Assembly: GCA_963825575.1 (NCBI GenBank)
Contig: CAWGUB010000010.1
Location: forward strand, 11,137 to 75,136
Source: JAFDBW01 sp963825575
Lineage (GTDB): Bacteria > Desulfobacterota > Desulfuromonadia > Desulfuromonadales > BM103
Length of the DNA: 64,000 bases
Reading direction: 5' to 3'
Shown here piece by piece: positions 60,965 through 64,000 of this stretch. A program made the translations under genes and the position numbers. The notes beneath the pieces were generated by a model. It had not been told where the DNA came from. It ran no database searches and worked only from the letters and a program-made list of their open reading frames with translations. Positions within the stretch are counted from its first letter, which is position 1, and every line of letters starts with the position of its first letter.

Positions 60965-61115
60965 AAAGAATCCTCAGGCGAAACCGGCCAGGAATCTCCT
61001 GGTGCCGATTGAGGTTTCGAAAGATGTGGTTAAAGACAACCGGAGTCGAACTTGTAAACTCTTTGACCCGGTTTTATAAAATGTTACCCACTGCGTAACT
61101 AAACAGGAAGGTAAG

Positions 61116-64000
61116 ATGGACTCCTTGTCTGAACAAAAACCTCCTGAATCTGCCGGGAAGCGGCTTCGATACCGGCTCCTTGGAGGCGTCGTTGCGCTGC
61201 TGCTCCTGATGCTGGCGGGGCTGTTGCTTGCCGGTCAGTACATCTCTTCTCCCACGGTCATAAAAAAAATTCAGCAGGTGGTCGCCGAGCAGGCCGGGAT
61301 CAAGATGGAGTTCCAGTCGATCGAACTGGATTACTTCCCCCAACCGGCCATCGCTCTGCAGCAGGTCAACCTCATCATCCCGGATTATGGCCAGGTCAAG
61401 GTTGTCGAAATCAGCCTCTCCCCGGCCCTCCTGGCCTTGCTGGTCGGTGATCTGCGCCTCGGTCGTCTCAGCCTGGAGAAGCCGGAATTCAGTCTTGATC
61501 TGCCGGACTCAAAGTCGCAAAAATCACCGGCAACATCTGGTCCGGATGGCGGGCTTGAGGCGAGCCTGGCCAAGGGGTTCGCGAAGTTCGGGCAGGTCTC
61601 CCCCGATTTTGTCCTGGCGGTCAGCGAAGGGCAGTTAAAGGTTGGCCAAGACCAACAGTGGTTTGAAGCTGAAGACCTGGACCTGCGGTTGAGTCTGGCA
61701 GTGACGGATGCCCGCAAAGCAAGTGCATCGCTGCGCAGCAAGGCTGCCGTGTTGCAGATTCGGCGCAATGGTCATAAAGAGATCCTCAAGGGAGCAGAGC
61801 TGAACGGCAGCATTGCGATTGACGGTGAGACAACCAGCCTGGCGCTCAAACGTCTGGCTCTTGACGAACCCGGTCTTGAACTGAGCGGTAAAATTGAACA
61901 GGCTTCGGTGACACCGTCGGTCGCCTTGGAGATCTCCGGCAAGGACATCGATGTCGATGCGACGCGCCGGGTTGCCCTGGCCCTGGCCGGAGATATTTCG
62001 CTGGTAGATAAAATTTTCACCTACCTGCGGGGCGGAGCGGTCTCGCAGATCACCGTTCAGTCGCACGGCCAGACGGTTGACGAACTGGGTGAACTGAAAA
62101 ATATCCGCATCGAGGGCAAGCTGCAGAATGGTTCTGTTTCGATTCCGGAGATCGAACTCGACCTTACCGAGACGGTCGGTGATGTGCTGGTTGCGGATGG
62201 CATCCTTCAGGGTACTAATATGTCAACCCGGTTGGAAGGCTCCACCGGGCATGACGGGACTTTGAAAGTTGGTCTGGCCGAAGATGATGCCCTGTTTCAG
62301 CTGCAGCTGATGCTGGACGCAGACCTGGCTCAGGCCAAGCAGATCCTTGAACGTATCGTCGTTAATCCGGAGTTTATCGAGGAAGTGAACCGGATCACCC
62401 GTCTGCAAGGCACCGGCACCGGAAAATTGACCCTCGGCGACAGCATTAACGACCTCAATGCCGAGGTCGCTGTCTCGGATCTGAATTTCACCGCCGATTA
62501 CCAGCGGCTGCCGTTTCCGATCAAGGTCACCAATGCCCAGGTTGCGTTTGCGAAAGACCTTATCAGCCTCAAGGGTTGGCAGGGCACTGTCGGAGATTCG
62601 GAATTCTCCGAACTTTCCTCTAAAATTGATCTAGCCAGTGATGACAAAGACGTTTCACAGGGACCGGGCAGGATCGAAGTTGGCCTCGATGGCACACTGG
62701 AGGAAGATCTTGTCAAATGGCTCAGCGAAGCTTTCGAGGTGCCGCAGACCTACATGATACGCTCTCCTCTCAAGCTTTCCGCGGCCGAGCTTGACTGGCA
62801 AGAGGGGACAAAGACCACTTTCAAAGGGGGCCTCTCCGTCAAGGACGGCCCGGACCTGGTCCTTGATCTTGTCTGGCAGCCTGAACAGCTCAATATTCAT
62901 AGCCTGAGGCTCAAGGATCAACACTCCGATGCCGATCTGTCCCTGGATTACGGTACGAGCGGGATTGCCCTGAGTTTCACCGGGGCTCTGCAGCATGAAA
63001 CCCTGAACGCGCTGTTCGTTGAGCAGGATTTTGGCAAAGGCAGGGTGGAAGGCGTTTTTTCTGTCAAAAAGCCTGTGACGAAACAGGCCGGGGTCCTGGC
63101 AACCGGACATCTAGAAGGCTCAGCCCTTGTGTTTACCCTGCCGTCAGGCGATCAGCTTGCTGTACAGCAGGCCGCTCTGATTGCGAGTGGTGACCAGATC
63201 GACATCGACCTGTCGAAGCTGTCGTGGCAGGACCTGACCTGGGATCCCGTCAAGGCCACACTCGATTTCAGTCAGGACAAGCCTCGTGTCAGGGTCGCGG
63301 AAGCGAATCTCTGCGGCCTCAATGCGCCCGGAGTGTGGACCATTGATGGTGAGAACCTTGCCCTGGACGTCAAACTGAACGGCAAGGCGCTCGATGTTAA
63401 AACCGTTTCGACCTGTGTGGAACACGAGCAGGTCATAATGACCGGAACCCTGGATTTTTCAGGGCAGATCAGCGGCCAAGGGCAGGTCGGTGAGTTGGTC
63501 AATGCTCTGCAGGGCCCCCTGGAAATTACCTTTTCAAACGGGACGATTCAACAGAGCAAATACCTCACCAGGACCCTTGAAGTGCTTAACGTCACCGAGA
63601 TTGTCAAGGGTCGACTCCCCAGCCTGAGCAGCGAGGCCTTTGCCTATACGACCATCACCCTGCAGGGGGAATTCCAGGCAGGCAAGCTGTTGATCAGCAA
63701 GATCGAGATGCACGGCAAGACTCTAGATGCCCTTGGCCAGGGTGAAATCGACTTGGTGCAGAAGACAGTCAACCTTGAACTGCTGGCGGCCCCTTTCAAA
63801 ACCGTCGATACGGTGGTCAAAAACATACCCGGGGTCAATTACCTGATGGCCGGCAGTCTGGTGGCCATCCCGGTCAGCATCACAGGGCCACTGGATGACC
63901 CGAAGGTTCGGGTCCTGTCGGCATCATCGATCGGCTCTAGTCTGCTGAGACTGGGGGAGCGGACCATCAAGTCGCCGCTCAAACTGATTGAAACGTTTAC
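61116..64000 (+). CDS. AsmA-family protein, 3'-truncated by window edge
   Basis: The frame starts at ATG 61116 after GGAAGG and stays open to the end of the window (over 960 codons). It has a cytoplasmic tail, one membrane anchor (GGVVALLLLMLAGLLLAGQYI) and a long periplasmic, beta-rich part with the AsmA opening FQSIELDYFPQPAIALQQVNL and typical repeats such as LSLEKPEFSLDL. Near the edge DLVQKTVNLELLAAPFKTVDTVVKNIPGVNYLMAG resembles the AsmA_2/DUF3971-like C-terminus. Relatives help move phospholipids to the outer membrane. The stop is outside the window. Confidence 0.9.
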   Translation, partial: MDSLSEQKPPESAGKRLRYRLLGGVVALLLLMLAGLLLAGQYISSPTVIKKIQQVVAEQAGIKMEFQSIELDYFPQPAIALQQVNLIIPDYGQVKVVEISLSPALLALLVGDLRLGRLSLEKPEFSLDLPDSKSQKSPATSGPDGGLEASLAKGFAKFGQVSPDFVLAVSEGQLKVGQDQQWFEAEDLDLRLSLAVTDARKASASLRSKAAVLQIRRNGHKEILKGAELNGSIAIDGETTSLALKRLALDEPGLELSGKIEQASVTPSVALEISGKDIDVDATRRVALALAGDISLVDKIFTYLRGGAVSQITVQSHGQTVDELGELKNIRIEGKLQNGSVSIPEIELDLTETVGDVLVADGILQGTNMSTRLEGSTGHDGTLKVGLAEDDALFQLQLMLDADLAQAKQILERIVVNPEFIEEVNRITRLQGTGTGKLTLGDSINDLNAEVAVSDLNFTADYQRLPFPIKVTNAQVAFAKDLISLKGWQGTVGDSEFSELSSKIDLASDDKDVSQGPGRIEVGLDGTLEEDLVKWLSEAFEVPQTYMIRSPLKLSAAELDWQEGTKTTFKGGLSVKDGPDLVLDLVWQPEQLNIHSLRLKDQHSDADLSLDYGTSGIALSFTGALQHETLNALFVEQDFGKGRVEGVFSVKKPVTKQAGVLATGHLEGSALVFTLPSGDQLAVQQAALIASGDQIDIDLSKLSWQDLTWDPVKATLDFSQDKPRVRVAEANLCGLNAPGVWTIDGENLALDVKLNGKALDVKTVSTCVEHEQVIMTGTLDFSGQISGQGQVGELVNALQGPLEITFSNGTIQQSKYLTRTLEVLNVTEIVKGRLPSLSSEAFAYTTITLQGEFQAGKLLISKIEMHGKTLDALGQGEIDLVQKTVNLELLAAPFKTVDTVVKNIPGVNYLMAGSLVAIPVSITGPLDDPKVRVLSASSIGSSLLRLGERTIKSPLKLIETF

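Noticed and set aside
1..64000. CRISPR arrays, tRNA or rRNA genes, complete insertion sequences
   Set aside because: I looked for regularly spaced short repeats, cloverleaf-like sequences and transposase motifs and saw none; the only mobile-element enzyme is IntI.

Overview
The window looks like a chromosomal segment of a Gram-negative bacterium of the Desulfuromonadales type (Geobacter, Desulfuromonas and relatives). This is an inference from gene order (trmD, a SPOUT methyltransferase, rplS, rnhB, yraN, then a complete mra/dcw cell-wall cluster), a meso-diaminopimelate type MurE, porins and lipoproteins, and a PASTA-bearing FtsI. No rRNA or tRNA gene is visible, so the taxon cannot be fixed here.

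Layout. 1-8.1 kb: RNA modification and translation genes, then nadE and an outer-membrane barrel gene, each broken by two +1 frameshifts. 8.4-14.7 kb: a set of membrane and cation-handling genes (two-RCK K+ channel, CaCA antiporter, HtpX protease, a decayed K+ channel, a DUF21 protein). 14.8-19.2 kb: acylphosphatase, NAD-dependent DNA ligase, a long intergenic repeat island and a CorC/HlyC-family protein. 19.4-36.7 kb: the dcw cluster mraZ-rsmH-ftsL-ftsI-murE-murF-mraY-murD-ftsW-murG-murC-ddl-ftsQ-ftsA-ftsZ, with a clear sigma-70 promoter in front, many overlapping start/stop codons and a terminator behind. murB is absent from its usual place between murC and ddl. 36.8-39.6 kb: small minus-strand genes (DUF302, ABM-like monooxygenase, a two-gene membrane unit with DUF2157).

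39.7-43.6 kb holds a chromosomal integron. An integron-type tyrosine recombinase gene (intI) reads rightward. To its left are a putative attI and an array of cassettes, all reading away from intI, separated by five attC-like sites of 57-109 bp. The cassettes carry two toxin-antitoxin pairs (RelBE/StbDE-like with its own promoter and operator, and BrnT/BrnA) and three unknown small proteins.

43.7-64 kb: an orphan TRAP-type binding lipoprotein, a Trm112-like protein, a B12-binding-type radical SAM enzyme, enoyl-CoA hydratase, two gene remnants, universal stress proteins coupled to a P-type cation ATPase, a porin, a small lipoprotein, cardiolipin synthase, a cation/proton antiporter, a PNPOx-fold flavoprotein and the start of a large AsmA-family protein that runs off the end.

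Four intergenic islands (about 17.3, 44.9, 47.7 and 55.2 kb) share a composite palindromic repeat with stems that keep pairing through compensatory base changes. With the integron, this is the most notable structure not explained by ordinary genes.
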